A stretch of DNA of 64,000 nt from Anniella stebbinsi (lineage: Eukaryota > Chordata > Lepidosauria > Squamata > Anniellidae): the NCBI GenBank assembly GCA_029215795.1, contig JARDYH010000005.1, positions 163,209,814 to 163,273,813 of the forward strand, read 5' to 3'. Under the pieces are notes generated by a model. That model was given only the letters and a program-made list of their open reading frames with translations. It searched no databases and was not told the DNA's origin. This document shows positions 22,046 to 33,851 of this stretch, piece by piece. Made by a program: the position numbers and the translations under genes. Position 1 is the first letter of the stretch. Every line of letters begins with the position of its first letter.

Positions 22046-22359
22046 TTCAGGATATTCCATTACATTTCCCTTCCCCTCCACACATCCAGTTTTCTGGTGC
22101 CCCCTCCCACAACAGTCAGCCAGTGTTCTACAGGCACTGAACATAATCAGTCCTCATCAGGCTGTTTGTGGGGTCTCCCTCCTTAGGGGTTGCAGCGTGT
22201 GTGTGTTAGATTGTTTTTCTACTTGTGTAAACTTTGGGATTCCCTCAAGCCTGTTGATAGCTGTCCTCTCACGCATGAATGGTACCATTCTGGCTATATA
22301 AGGATCCACACTTACAGAATTTTGTGATCAGTATATAGCAGGCATCTTAAGGTCCTTTA

Positions 22360-22475
22360 GATGTTTCGGCTGACACCTCCATCATCCCCCACTAATGGCT
22401 ATGCTGGCTAGGGCTGATGGGAGTTGTAGGCCCAAACATCTGGAGAGCCACAAGTTGCCCACCCCCAGGATATGC
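22360..22475. repeat. Short foldback repeat, unit A
   Basis: The core ctatgctggctagggctgat and right arm gggagttgtaggcccaaaca match the FB family; the left arm (ccccactaatgg side) is degraded. Unit B counterpart at 39835-39950. Confidence 0.6.
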
Positions 22476-22504
22476 AATATATATAGGATTAAGTTTCTAA
22501 CTGG

Positions 22505-23020
22505 AGAGTTTTCATTTCATTCATTATATTTCTATACCACCCCGTGACCAAAGCTCTCTGAATGCTTCACAAAGATTAAAAACGCTTAAAATATATTATA
22601 CAGTGAGCAAAACCATTTACATAAAAACATATAAAAAGACAGCACACACAGAGGCAATATCTACCTAAAAACAATTTTAAGCAACCAACCAACGACAATC
22701 TAGGACCCACTTAAAAACTAATTAAATGCTGCCAAATGCCTGAGAAAAGAGGGCAGTTTTAACCTGGTGCCGAAAAGTTAACAATGTTGGCATCAGGCGG
22801 GCCTTGTTGGGGAGATCATGCCAAAATTGGGGGCCACCACGAAGGCCCTCTCCCTTGTTTCCACCCTGGGGGAGATTCTTGGATGCTGAATGTAGTGTTC
22901 ATGCTGGGAGAGGCATATTGTGGTCCTGAGCCATGTAATAGTCATTATTCCCATTATGTTGTTCCTACGATCATAGTATTAACAGCTACTTTGAGTGTCC
23001 TGTTTCCATCCTCTAGCCTT
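22505..23020 (-). repeat. LINE tail and associated repeat, unit A
   Basis: The reversed LINE tail tatttctataccaccccgtg is followed by A-rich sequence and a GC-richer part around ggccaccacgaaggccctct. The part 22712-23018 is absent from unit B, where catctagcctt joins directly at about 40186. Confidence 0.6.
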
Positions 23021-25155
23021 GAATAGCGGTTTGTGGAGTTTGGAGAAGCAGTAAAATGGTACTTCAAAAGGCAGCTTCCTCTTCTTCCAGTGCTTAAGCC
23101 CAGCAAAGGCACAGCTAAACTTCAGTAGTTGAAGGAAGAGCAACCTGTCCTTGCAGGCGCCTGACTGATCCTGCACTGATAGTCTCTCCCAGACCTTAGG
23201 CCTGTTGAGTGACTTTTTGCAATACAGGTGCAATCCAGCTTTGCGAAACATCCCAGGATGGTTTTACAGCTATTGAAATGAACTTGGGTGGTTGTAGGTC
23301 CACCTGAAAAGACATACGATGGCATCCAACCCCAATCCAAGCATCAGAAACACATGGACACAAGCCAGGCTTACCCACCACCTCTCCTTTTTATGTGGTC
23401 TGTCCAGTTGGCGATCTTATAACTCAATTTTCCCATCATTGGCTAGGTTCTTTGGCAAGCATCTTCACTTGAGAAATGGAATCCCAGCTAGCAGGGCTGT
23501 CACTACCTGAGATATTGGGAAGCCACTACAAATCTAATTAGAAAGTACTGGGTTGACTGATCAACAGTCTGACTCTAGAATAAGACAGCTCCCTAAATAT
23601 ATGGCATTAAATTCTTGTCCCACTCTTCCTTCAAAGATCTCATGCCAGCAGGCTTAGTTTCTGACTTTTAAATTCACAACAGCCCAGTGAGGTAGATTTG
23701 TTGGAAAGAGAACGACTGCCCAGGGTTAAGCAGGGATTTGAATCTTTCCCCAGTCTTAATCCAACTTGTGGCCATCCATATGTGTTGGCTTACAACTCCC
23801 ATCAGCCCTAGCCAGAATAACCAATGGTTAAGGATCATGGGAGTTGTAGGCCAAAACATCTGGAGGGACACAACATCCCCACCCCGGCTCTAATCCAGCA
23901 CTCTTCACCACTATGCCATATTGACTCCCCTCATGATAGCAGCAATCTCATTAGGAAATGTATTGTTTGAGTATCCATAAACATCCAGCTAAATCTAACA
24001 GTTCCAATAAATACCTTGTTCTTTTGAGGGAAGATGTGGCACCTTTCTTGGTAATTCTATTGACATATATCCCTCTGCATCCTCCATTTTCTGGGATCTT
24101 TCTTCAGGGTTGCCTTCAAATAAATCTAGAAAGGAGCATGCTTCGTGAGAGAGTTAGACTTTGTGTCTTTGGAAGAGGAAACATCAATGCTTTCGATACT
24201 ACTCAACCCACAGAAAAAAAATTATGCAAACCCTCTTCCACCAATCCAGTGTAACTAGTTATTCCTCAATTGCCATTGGTTTCATCCAAAGCCATGTTAA
24301 GCAACCGTAATCTTTTAGGCTTGTGACCACATCACTTACACAAGAACCACATCACGCAGATCTGCTAAGCAGCAGCAAGAAAGCATTTGGATGCCAGAAA
24401 GAAATATAACAGCACATCTGTGCTGGTATTGTTCAAACAAATTGCTTCATACCTTCCCATTTACTGCAGATGGCCCCAATTTTCTCTTCCCTGTTCCATG
24501 GTAAATCAATATTTTGAAAATGCCTCTGAAATGTTGTGTTGATGTGAATTACAAGAGCTGCCAACTAATGTGGCCTATTCTTGAACAAAGCAATTTCAAA
24601 GACAGATACCAATGTGAAATTGCTGAAACTTCAGCAAGAGATTCACCTACAGTTCTGTGATTTGAATGGGGACAAATTCTCTCTCTCTCTCTCTCTCCTT
24701 ACATATATTATTTGGCTCACCATTGCAATGATGTCTGCATATCAGCCAACAATGTTTGTGAAAAGCAGCTGTTAAGGTCTTCTTCACTCTCTGTGTTTTC
24801 TACATTTCATTTCCCTCTTTCATTTCAGCTTACATCTCCCCTGCCCTCCCAGCATGTGTCTATAGACCTGCCAATCTGAGATATGAATGCTTCATGTATT
24901 TGATGTAGTGGGCAATGTCCACAAAAACTTATGCCAAAATAAATCTGTTAGTCTTTAAGACACCACAAGGGTCTTTGTTGTTATTGTTAATGGTCATTTC
25001 TACTGCAGCTGTTGCTGATAACAAACTAAGCCAATTATGTACTGTGATAACCTGTTATTCTGATTCAAGCCTCCGGCAACAGAATTAAATTTGTTGATGA
25101 ATTCTAACTCAGCAGTCTCTCCATCTAATCTCCCTTTGAAGCTCCTTTGCTCCAC
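23020..25155. other. Unit A sequence without a recognised gene
   Basis: Contains a foldback repeat at 23770-23885 and a CT-rich microsatellite near 24680-24705. I searched the minus strand for immunoglobulin-type exons that would complete a classical butyrophilin and found none with a convincing Cys...Trp...Cys pattern and splice sites. The sequence is collinear with unit B (40195-42370). Confidence 0.4.
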
Positions 25156-25159
25156 AATA

Positions 25160-25400
25160 GCCACTTTTTATTTTTTATTTTTTATTGCATTTATATCCCG
25201 TCTTTTTTCCTCCAAGGAACCCAAGGCGGCATACATAATCCTCCTCCTCTCCATTTTATCCTCACAACAACAACCCTGTGAGGTAGGTTGGGCTGAGAGT
25301 CTGTGACTGGCCCAAAGTCACCCAGTTTGTTTCTAGTGGGGACTAGAACTCAGATCTCATGGCTCCCAGTCCAACACTTTAGCCACTATATCAGTGACAG
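25160..25400 (-). repeat. MIR-like SINE with LINE tail, reversed, unit A
   Basis: The landmarks are ttttttattgcatttatatc, then tcctcacaacaacaaccctg, cccaaagtcacccagtttgt and ctcccagtccaacactttag. Together these are the reverse complement of the SINE at 3575. Unit B has it at about 42370-42605. Confidence 0.75.
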
Positions 25401-25684
25401 AGTATCCTGGGAGGCTGAAGTGTTCTCTCAATAGTTTCTGAAAAGTGTAATTTCTCATGTCAGAGTTTAGTCCATTTCTTCTTTTCCATACAGATTGGCC
25501 TGTTTGCCCAAGGCAAAATGCAAAGGGGTATTGCTGACAGAAGGTGGCACATATCACATTGGAAGATGAGCAAATAAATGAGCCCCTAATGTTGTGGGTG
25601 ACATTATTAGGTGCTCTAGTTCGTGTTTCCAGAGTAGGTATGGGGACAGAGCTGGTTTGTTGTACAGTTTAGTTACTGACTTGG

Positions 25685-26060
25685 TAATGGTAGCATATTG
25701 TGAGTTAATTAACCCAACAATTAGTAGTTAAGTTAACTGTGGGTTGTTTAACCCATGATTAACCTATTGTGTCTGGGTTTGGACATCACTTAGCAACCTC
25801 TAATTGGCCCAATTAGAGGTTGAATATTCAAAATGGTCATGGAATACACCTGGCACACACCATGGCAAATTCTGGGTTAATTAACCCACAATTTGCCACT
25901 GTTATGTGTGAACCTGTTCATAGTTTCCAGGTTTCAACATCATGTAGCATCCCCCATCAGCCTCCTCAGGTGTTAAATATTTTAAAAGATTATGGAATGC
26001 ACCTGGTGCATAATTAACCCATGATTTGCTGTTATTATGTGCCAACAGCCCCAACATGTT
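25685..26060. mobile_element. Two adjoining palindromic MITE-like copies, unit A
   Basis: Inverted motifs such as gagttaattaacccaacaat and gggttaattaacccacaatt bracket a repeating ggaatacacctggcacacac / ggaatgcacctggtgcataa unit. The two halves are diverged relatives in tandem. The same arrangement is in unit B at about 42895-43270. Confidence 0.5.
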
Positions 26061-26319
26061 GAGATCCTTGTTATGCAGCCTGTTGTTGCTTGTGTGTAGC
26101 TGTTTTAGGCTGGGGTGGGGGTTGAGTATAAGTAAGTACAAGCCTGAAACCCAAGGCCCGTGTAAGGGAAGTGTCATTGTCCAAGAGGGGTTGTAGATTG
26201 TTATGATAATATCAGGGGCTCATTTACTTACTCATATCCCAATGTGATATATGCTACCTTCTGTCAGCAATATTCTTCTTTTAAAATCTGAATTCTAATA
26301 GTATATTGGTTACAGTTTT

Positions 26320-26320
26320 G

Positions 26321-26357
<37 letters not shown>

Positions 26358-26358
26358 G
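26320..26358. repeat. (ATT)n microsatellite
   Basis: About a dozen ATT repeats. The unit B site near 43540 is much shorter, showing length change after duplication. Confidence 0.9.
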
Positions 26359-26724
26359 ATTGCTTCGGTTTCACAAAATACCTTTATTTTTAGGCTTATT
26401 ACATTCAAATATGAAGAGATAACAGAATTGGTTTAAGAAATTCTGATATCTAACAGCTAATTTTTAACAGCTGAGATTGATACATGGAATTCTATTAATG
26501 GGAAGAGCAGGAAACCAGAAATCCTTTATATATACTTTGAGAAATCAATTATATTTACCGTAGTTATTGATCAATGAGTTAGACGTTAGGAGTTGTAAGC
26601 CTTGATTAGAAGTATTGAAGAAATTAAGTAAGGTTTTTGTTTTGGATGGCTTTATAACCCTGTATATTAGTTTGTAAGGGTAATATGTTATAGTTGTTCA
26701 TAATTGTGGTATGGTTTTAATTTA

Positions 26725-26900
26725 TAATATAAGAACATGAGAGCCATGCTGGATCAGACCAAGGATCCATTTAGTTCAGCATTGCTTTCACACAGAGGCC
26801 AAACAGCAGGAACCCAGAAGCAGGACAGGAGCACAACAGCAACTTCCAAACCATGTTCCCCAGCAACCTTCTCCGCCCCCTTCTCTGTCCACATCTGCAA
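26725..26900 (-). mobile_element. CR1-like LINE 3' end, reversed, unit A
   Basis: The wording gccatgctggatcagaccaa and caaaccatgttccccagcaa is the reverse complement of a CR1 3' UTR. It is followed by gene-free sequence. The copy in unit B is identical. Confidence 0.65.
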
Positions 26901-27129
26901 TATGGGGACGATGATAGTAATACTGGACACTTTATTTCAACCTCCCTACCTGCATGTGCAGGACAACGTTTTTCCTTTCTTTTTTTCTTTCTGAATTCAT
27001 ATTCTCCTCCCCAATGGGATTTTAATATTTCTGCCTTTATTTGTATAAGAGAAAAGAGCTGAAGTGAGGGGGAGGGGCGCAGCCAAATCACAACAAACTT
27101 CAGGATTGTTACATGTCTCCTTTCAGACA

Positions 27130-27790
27130 CAGTCGGGTTGCCGATCTAAAGAAAGTCCATCTCGGCATCAAAAGAAAGCCGTAAACGCGGTCTGGGAACG
27201 CATGAATTAGGAGTCTAAACTAACTTATATTTACGGTCCATCTCATGTCTTTCTACTACACATCGTCTATCTCTAGAGTCACAGTCTCCTGAGGCGGGAC
27301 CAATTCCTGATCCTGAATAGCTGGTGGTTTAATTGGCTAAGATAGAGGAGCGGGGCTCAGTGATTCGTTGTTTTGACGGAGGCGGGGCGTAGGAGTGGAT
27401 AGAGGGCCATTTTGGGGGTTGGGAACTGGAGGAAGAATTTGTTTGCATGGGAGAATTGTGAGAACGAAGTGCCGGCGCCGGGGAAACTGGTCGAATCCTG
27501 TCATTTATGAAGGCTGGTGAGGCATTTGGCTTTTTATGGCTTGGATGCGGCGGCAGCGAGTCTGCCTTTACCATTGCATTTTTCAGTGCGGGCTTAGAGC
27601 AGAGGTTGGGCAGCTGCCAGGGGTCCCCATTAACCCCTCCCCATATTCCCCAGCGCCGCAGCTGGGATAAAAGTTTTCTTTTAGAAAACACGAATTTGAG
27701 GCTCGCCGCCTGCAGCGGCAGGAAAATAAGGGGGCATTTTGCTTAAATAGCCTCATTTTCCTGCCGTGGTACTCTGTGGGGTCTGGGGAT
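27130..27790. promoter_or_regulatory. CpG-bearing putative promoter region, unit A
   Basis: CpG dinucleotides cluster here in an otherwise CpG-poor region. A GC-box-like ggaggcggggcgtagg and an inverted CCAAT (attggct) sit near 27330-27395, and gccggcgccgggg lies near 27470. It lies between a leftward gene (the butyrophilin-like gene) and a rightward zinc-finger exon (28618), so it could serve either or both. There is no transcript evidence and the role is inferred from composition only. Confidence 0.4.
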
Positions 27791-28227
27791 GGGTGGGCAA
27801 TGTGCCCCCTTCCGGACCCCAGGAAGTTCCCTGGGGGTCTTGGGGCGGAGGGAATTGCTGTACTTTAGTGATCCCTTTCTAGAAAGAGAAGGAAGTTGCG
27901 GGGGGGGGGGGGTGGAAGGGAAGAACAGAATGAGAAGAGTTTGAGGAGGAAAGAGTGGATTATGACATCCCTTTAAAATTGTTGTTAAAAGAAAATATAG
28001 ACCCTTGAAGAAAAGCAGTGGTTAAAGATGGTTCAGGAGCTTTCCTGGCTTGATACCTCGAAAGGCAGAGGAGCCGTATAATTAGCCCCACCCCACCCCT
28101 CAGCATTTCTGCAGACTGTTTTAAAAAAATCTTAATTATACATACTTGAACAACATTGGGGGGGGGGGGGGGAATTACCTCAGGATTTTAACCGTTTCCC
28201 TATAATGAGTAAAAGAGAGAAACTGAA

Positions 28228-28230
28228 CTG

Positions 28231-28271
<41 letters not shown>

Positions 28272-28290
28272 TATTATATTATATTATGTG
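28228..28290. repeat. (TA)n microsatellite at the unit A boundary
   Basis: A long TA run, then an ATATT-type tail. Similarity to unit B ends here and in the corresponding TA run at 45427-45450. Confidence 0.9.
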
Positions 28291-28617
28291 CTGTTACATA
28301 AAGGAACATCAGGCAGCATGTATGAGGTAGCCAGGTAGTCTCCCGTCCTGACCCTGGATGGACTCAGACCTGCTTAGCTCCAGTAAGTCTGCTACATCAT
28401 GTGCCTTTAAGACCATGGCATTGGAGATAGGGTGTTGTATCCAGTATTAGTCTAACTTAAGTCCTATTCATTTCAATGTGTCTACTCCAAATAGGACTAA
28501 CATTAGATACTGCCCATAATGTAAATCTACTCATGGAAGAGTTGTGAAGGAATGGTATATGTGAAATGATTTAATAAGTAAAAGTAATATTTTTTTCTGC
28601 TCTTCGTTACAACACAG

Positions 28618-28946
28618 ATGACTTGAGGGAAAAGTTTTCATGTCCAGAATGTGGGAAGGTTTTTAACATGAAAGCCAACATGCGGAGACACCAGAAAAGC
28701 CACACAACCGAGAGGCCGTTTGGGTGCCAGGACTGTGGGAAAATGTTCAAAAGCAAAGGGGACCTTGTGACGCATCAGAACACCCACACGGGGGAGAAGC
28801 CCCACAAGTGCTTTGAGTGTGAGAAAAGGCTTAGCACCAAAACAGTCCTCTCCTGGCATCCCGGCTGTAGATCAGCAAAGATTTCTGAGTTGTTTAACAA
28901 TGGCAACACCAAATTGACCCTTCACCTCCATCCCCTGCCATCATAA
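28618..28946 (+). CDS. C2H2 zinc-finger exon (partial)
   Basis: An acacag acceptor leads into DDLREKFSCPECGKVFNMKA with finger 1 closed by HQKSH, finger 2 (FGCQDCGKMF to HQNTH) and a TGEKP linker. Finger 3 begins KCFECEKRL but its histidine end is lost after SWHPGC, and the frame stops about 25 codons later without further fingers. KRAB and SCAN domains are not visible nearby. The exon may be the 3' end of a short gene or a decayed paralogue of the exon at 11307, which it matches at most positions. It is open through its stop, so it is left as a CDS. Confidence 0.6.
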
Positions 28947-29254
28947 ATTATATTGCTGAAATGAAATCTTGGAGTAATCAGGAATGGATTTTGTGTGTGT
29001 GGAAGGACTGTGAGTGCAACTTGTACTCAAAACAAATCCCTGGGCTCTGAATTATTTCAATCTAAGTGTATGCTCTTTGCATCAGGCTCCAGTTGGTAGA
29101 TCTCGGGTTTCTAGTTGTAGTTTTTAAAAAAGATGATCCCACACATTTGAAGTTTGCCGATCCCTGGAGGACTCATTACTAGGCTAGATGGACACATCCC
29201 ACTCCTGAAATAGGGTTTGTGCACCACTAATGTTGCAGAGGAGTGTTGAATGTG

Positions 29255-29960
29255 TGCTAAAGCTCATTCTCTGTTGATGTATGGGGCCAGTGAATTCCCT
29301 TATGGATCAGTAACTGGTTAAAGAATAGAAAGCAGAGAGTAGGAATAAATTGTAAATTCGCCCGACGGAGGGAAGTAAATAGTGGGGTTCCACAGGGATC
29401 TATATTGGGACAAATGCTTTTCAACTCGTTCATAAATGATCTGGAATTAGGAGTGAGCAGTGAAGTCAAGTGCAAAAGTATTTAAGGTGGTTAAAACAAA
29501 TCGGGATTGTATGGAGCTCCAAGAGGATCTCTCCAAATTGAAAGAATGAGTATCAAAATGATAAATGCGGTTCAAGTACTAGTTGCTTGGATGTGAACGA
29601 GCTGTGACTGAGCAAGAAAGGTCTTGGGGTTGTGGTGGACAGCTCAATGAAAATGTTGACCCAATGTGCAGCTGTTGTGAAAAAGGCAAATTCCATGTTA
29701 GGTATTATTTGGAAAGGAACTGAAAATAAAACTGACAATATCATGCTCCTATTATACAAGTCTATGATGCAAACACACTTAGAATACTAAAAAAGCACCT
29801 AAAAAAATATTGTAGAGTTGGAAAAAGGCAACTAAAATGATCAAGGGGCTAGAGCATCTCCCTTTGAGGGAAGGGTACAACATCTGGGATTGTTTAGCTT
29901 AGAAAAAAGGTGAAGGAGGGAGATATAATAGAGGTGTACAAAATCATGATGGCTCGGAGA
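29255..29960 (+). mobile_element. CR1 LINE, 5' part of an interrupted copy
   Basis: Degraded reverse-transcriptase sequence is recognisable by tggggttccacagggatcta and acaaatgcttttcaactcgt (the Q-G-S-xx-GP...LFN motif region). It runs to gatataatagaggtgtacaa, where a foreign insert begins. Several stops and shifts make it non-functional. Confidence 0.8.
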
Positions 29961-29961
29961 A

Positions 29962-30948
29962 TAGAATAGAATTTATTACGGTCGCAAGACCAGCAAAGTA
30001 GAGCAGCACTATAAACACAGTCATATTCACAAGGCCAACAAGGTAAGTGCAATAATAATAAAAAAGTAATAATTAAAAATACAGATAAACAGTAAAAAAA
30101 ATTTAAAATTAATTGAATTGTACATATCCTGCTCATAATAATATAGGATTTAAAACATTAAAAATTAAAACATTATCACAGTCCGATGATATCTCACGCT
30201 GGCATGCAATTACAACAGCACAGAATCTAGCCGCCTTGGGAGTTATTTGGCAATTCTGGTCAGCCAGGAGATAATCTGTATAAAACACATCAGATCTGGC
30301 TGGTATACATTGTAAGATAGAGATAATAAAAATGTACCGAAGATCACAATAGAAGGAACAATACCGCAGTACATGGCCCACAGTCTCTACCATGCTAGAT
30401 TATATGTATATAAAATTTTATTACAATCATAGACCAGCAACATTTGCACATTCAGTTTTAGATTTTACCACATTCATATCATTCCTTACCATATAAGTGT
30501 CCCATTTTATGAAATTAAAAGTAGGTACATATATCAAATCTGCCTTGCTATTATTTACCTACTACTTTTCTATGACACGTGATAGCTGCTGCACAAAATC
30601 TGGCTACTTTTGATGTAGTTTGAGCATCCCGATCCGTTAACAGATAATCTAAGTAAAATATATTCAATCTCCTTGGGAATTTATCTATAATCGGTGTAAT
30701 CAGGGAGATCCTGAGCTCCTTATAGAACTAGCACTGTAACAACACATGGCTTATTGTCTCTATTGCCCCGTCCCACATGGGCATACTCGTTCATTATAAG
30801 GTATTTTCTGGAATTTTCCCTCCAACAATGCGGATGGCATAACGTTGAGCTTCGCCCATGTATAGGCCTTTCTAAGCCTAGGAATAGTTAAGTTTATTAA
30901 GTAGTTTGCAGTTGTAAATGGGCCTCTATTGCCCCTGATACCAGGATA
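29962..30948 (-). mobile_element. Two tandem 3' fragments of an unassigned LINE, inside CR1
   Basis: Two diverged direct copies (about 29962-30408 and 30409-30948) each open with ttttatta near a gaccagcaa motif and read leftward. The first keeps the C-terminal end ETVGHVLRYC, LLADQNCQITPKAARFC. The second keeps a decayed ETISHVLLQC and DYLL.D. The H..L..C pattern is the end of a non-LTR reverse transcriptase. I cannot assign the family. Confidence 0.6.
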
Positions 30949-30949
30949 T

Positions 30950-31345
30950 AAATAATATTAGAACCCAATGGGGTCATCCCATGAAGCTGATTGGTGGGAG
31001 ATTCAGGACATAAAAGAAGGGCTTCGTCACATGGTGTATCATTGAACTGTGGAATTCATTTCCACAAGATGTAGTGCTGGGCACTAATTTGGATGGCTTT
31101 AAAAGGGGATTGGACAAATTCGTGGAGGATCAGGCTATCAATGGTAACTAGTCCTGATGGCTGTTTGCTACCCCTGGTGTCAGAGGCAATGTGCTTGTAT
31201 AACCTGTTGCTGGGGAACATGGGTGAGAGGGTGCTTTTGCAGTCCTGCTTGTGGGTTTCCAGTGGGCAGCTGGTTGGCCGCAGTGTGAACAAGATGTTGG
31301 ACTAGATGGATCCTTGGTCTGCTCCAGGATGGTTTCTCTTAAGTT
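30950..31345 (+). mobile_element. CR1 LINE, 3' part of the interrupted copy
   Basis: The CR1 text resumes as ggggtcatcccatgaagctg and ggtgggagattcaggacata, then tttggatggctttaaaaggg and the 3' UTR. The CR1 coding order is continuous with 29255-29960 across the insert. Confidence 0.85.
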
Positions 31346-32611
31346 CTTTCAATATGTCCTAGAATCCTCTGCGGCAATCAGTGGATATGGTCAAACCTTT
31401 CTTGGGAGCTCTTCAGCAGAGGTGTTGACGTGGAAAAGTTTCTCTGAGGATGAAAGAACCACTGGCTTAGGGCAGGAGCTGTTCCTAAAGAGCGAGACTT
31501 GTTCCTCTGTAGGCTGCCCCTATGGAGTCTCTTAGCATTGGCCAACACTCCTGCAATCATGCCCTTGCACAGTGTTGACTGCAGTGTACCGTGCTTCCAA
31601 ATGCTTAAAAGGGTATGGACAGGAATTGCCCTCCCCCACAATCACAACCCAGTAACTGCTGAAAATCTCAACTTGTATGGACTTCAATTCCCAGAAGCCC
31701 CTGCCAGCATGGGCAGTGGTTAGGAATGCTGGGAGTTGTGGTACAAAACATCTGGAGATGTACTTTTGAGATGGGAAAGCCATTCCAGCTCCATCCAATT
31801 TAGCTTGTTTCTCTTCCCTGAGCAAGTGTGTCTGTAACTCACCTGACTCAGCATCAGATATATGAATGTCAGCTGAGTGCTCTGGGATTCAATAATTAAT
31901 ATGGATTGTGGTCCCTAAAACACCTCTCAAGCCAAACTACACAAAGTGTTATCGCAAAATATGCATTTATTGCTCAAACAGTATTAGAGAATAACAAATC
32001 TTTGAAATAATAAACAAGCAAAACACATTACTACATACAATGCAATTAGGATGGTTAAAGCATAATGGAAATAGTGGATAGCATATTTCTTAGTAAAATT
32101 AAAGTTCTCTATTCCTCTCAACCAACAAAGCAGTCATCATTAAGATCTTATATTTGCTTAGGTAATCATGTTTGGTAGGCTTCTCCTCCTAGGATCTCTT
32201 TCCCACACAGATTTGCCTTTTATAACCTCTATATATTGATGATCTCATCTTAAGTTTCAGACCTGCCCATACCACCACTCTTAGTTCTACTATCTAACTC
32301 TAATAACAGCTCCAGCTCTTTTATCTTAAACACACATCTGTGTATCTTTACTTTTTTGGACTTAGCCATAGCTTCTACTCCTGACTTCAGCCCTGAGCCC
32401 TGGATGCACTGCACCACTTTGAGCCAACTGTCTTTACTTCAGGAGGCTTTTTAGAGCCACCATGTTATAAAATGGCTGAAGAATTGGGCTTGGACTAAGG
32501 AAACCTGGGTTTAAATTCCCATTCTGTCACAAAGCTCATTAGATGACCGTACTCTTAGCCTAACCTACCCCACAAGCTGTTCCAAGATAAAATGTTGTAA
32601 ATGCAACTATG

Positions 32612-32749
32612 AGCCTATCTACACACGCAGGATAAAACACATTGAAAACATTTTGAAAACTGTATATGGAGTGTGTCCTGGGCCCCAACAGTTCTCAAAA
32701 CCGTTACAAAACGTTTTAAACTGTTTTAAAGCAGTAGTGTAGATAGGCT
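32612..32749. mobile_element. Complete MITE with TIR agcctatctacac
   Basis: The ends agcctatctacac and gtgtagataggct are inverted repeats. The insertion interrupts gcaactatg/tcaccctggg, which is uninterrupted at the window's right end (63979-63998), so the empty site is visible. The flank duplication is short (tatg). The interior carries the gttttgaaaactgtatatgg and acgttttaaactgttttaaa text seen in the truncated copy at 16222. Confidence 0.85.
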
Positions 32750-33264
32750 GTATGTCACCCTGGGTTGCTTTCCGTAAGGGTGAGGTGAAAAATTTTCCAC
32801 GAGTAAAACGAGCCTTAGCTTCATGGTTTAAATAATTTAAAGATTTCTGTTTTGTACTATTCGAAGTGCTCAAGGCAGGATAGAGAAATAGCACAGTATG
32901 CTGATGTGTCCTGATTCCAATAGCTCACACTCTTCAGTTATGCAAAGCACCTGCTCACTTTTGTAGTATGACTTTCATCACAAGAAGATCCTGTTGTAAC
33001 TATGGAAATGAACAAACCTCCCCACAAAGTCCAGGCCTCTGTTTTGGGGAAGGTTGTGGCAAGTCTTTCTACAAAGAGACTCATCGGAGGAGCCCTCCAG
33101 GATCACAGAGTTTAGGATGGCAACTTGTTTTGGAATACAATTCCCATACGCTCCAGCCACCATAGCCAGGGTTTATGGGAATTGTAATTCACAATATCTG
33201 GAGGGCAATAGGTTGCCTTCTTATAGCTCTAGAGACAGGTCATTTCTGTGTAGATTTCAGTGCC

Positions 33265-33785
33265 TTAAGGATGCAGTGTAAGTTCAGTTCCAACCCACAC
33301 ACGGAACCAAGGGTAGATCATTTCCCCAGAAAAAGAAGCTGACTGGAAAGTGTAGAATGAAAGCTTAGTTTCAGCATTGAAAAAATCCACCAGCCCTTGG
33401 GTGTAATCCAGAAACACACGAATCCTCCGGGGCTTCTTGTCAAAACTAAGCCGTGTGTGTGGGGAGGTGAAAGCTACGTAGTTCCCCTTTCCCCCATATG
33501 CTCCCACACCCCAGATGCTTGCGTTGGTGCTAAAGTCAGTCTCTCCTTTTCTCTTCACAGACTCCTTGGCAACCCCCACAGCCCACTCCCCATCACCCTT
33601 GACTTCAACCTCCCAGCAGTGTTTCCCTGAATTGAATCCTTGTTGGCCCAGCACCCAAACACGCCTATCGAATCTCTTGGTGTTGTTGGGAAGGTTCTGC
33701 TCCGTCTCTCCCCATCTGGCGCTTTTCCGATACGGAGATATGACAATCCGACGATTGGCAGTGTCTGGATCCAGAGTCACAGCGG
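33265..33785 (-). CDS. PRY-SPRY (B30.2) exon of butyrophilin-like gene, copy B
   Basis: The same exon architecture as copy A, after the ttttctcctgcag acceptor and ending at the same stop. PRY starts VTLDPDTANRRIVISPYRKS and SPRY keeps WEVEVKGDGEWAVGVAKE, SIWGVGAYGGKGNYVAF and GEMIYPWFRVWVG. Changes from copy A are mostly single substitutions (such as EVEI to EVEV and GEYEGKGN to GAYGGKGN) with no break, which suggests the domain stayed under some constraint after duplication, although this was not measured. The frame continues upstream past the acceptor to an ATG at 33933, but that extension is a MITE arm (see findings). Confidence 0.88.
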
Positions 33786-33851
33786 CTGCAGGAGAAAAAG
33801 AAGATGGCGGGTAGATGATGGTAGTCTCTCTCCCAGGGGGAGATATTGGTG

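Larger units (their letters stand above)
16222..28230 (-). repeat. Duplication unit A
   Basis: This segment aligns collinearly with unit B at about 32640-45430. The offset rises from 16417 at the SPRY exon to about 17191 at the right end, because of small insertions and deletions. It carries the butyrophilin-like gene on the minus strand, a CR1, SINEs and a GC-richer right end. The left edge falls inside a MITE that is whole in unit B, and the right edge lies at a (TA)n microsatellite. Unit A lacks about 140 bp present in B near 34515-34660 and about 600 bp present near 37055-37665. It carries about 300 bp (22712-23018) missing from B. Confidence 0.93.

Noticed and set aside
22712..23018. Insertion specific to unit A
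   Set aside because: It continues the same LINE-linked repeat, so deletion from B is more likely than insertion in A.
27329..27691. Conserved 120-codon minus-strand frame (also at 44520-44882)
   Set aside because: Its identity in both units is explained by the near-identical tract; it has no domain, no splice signals and overlaps a CpG-bearing promoter-like segment.
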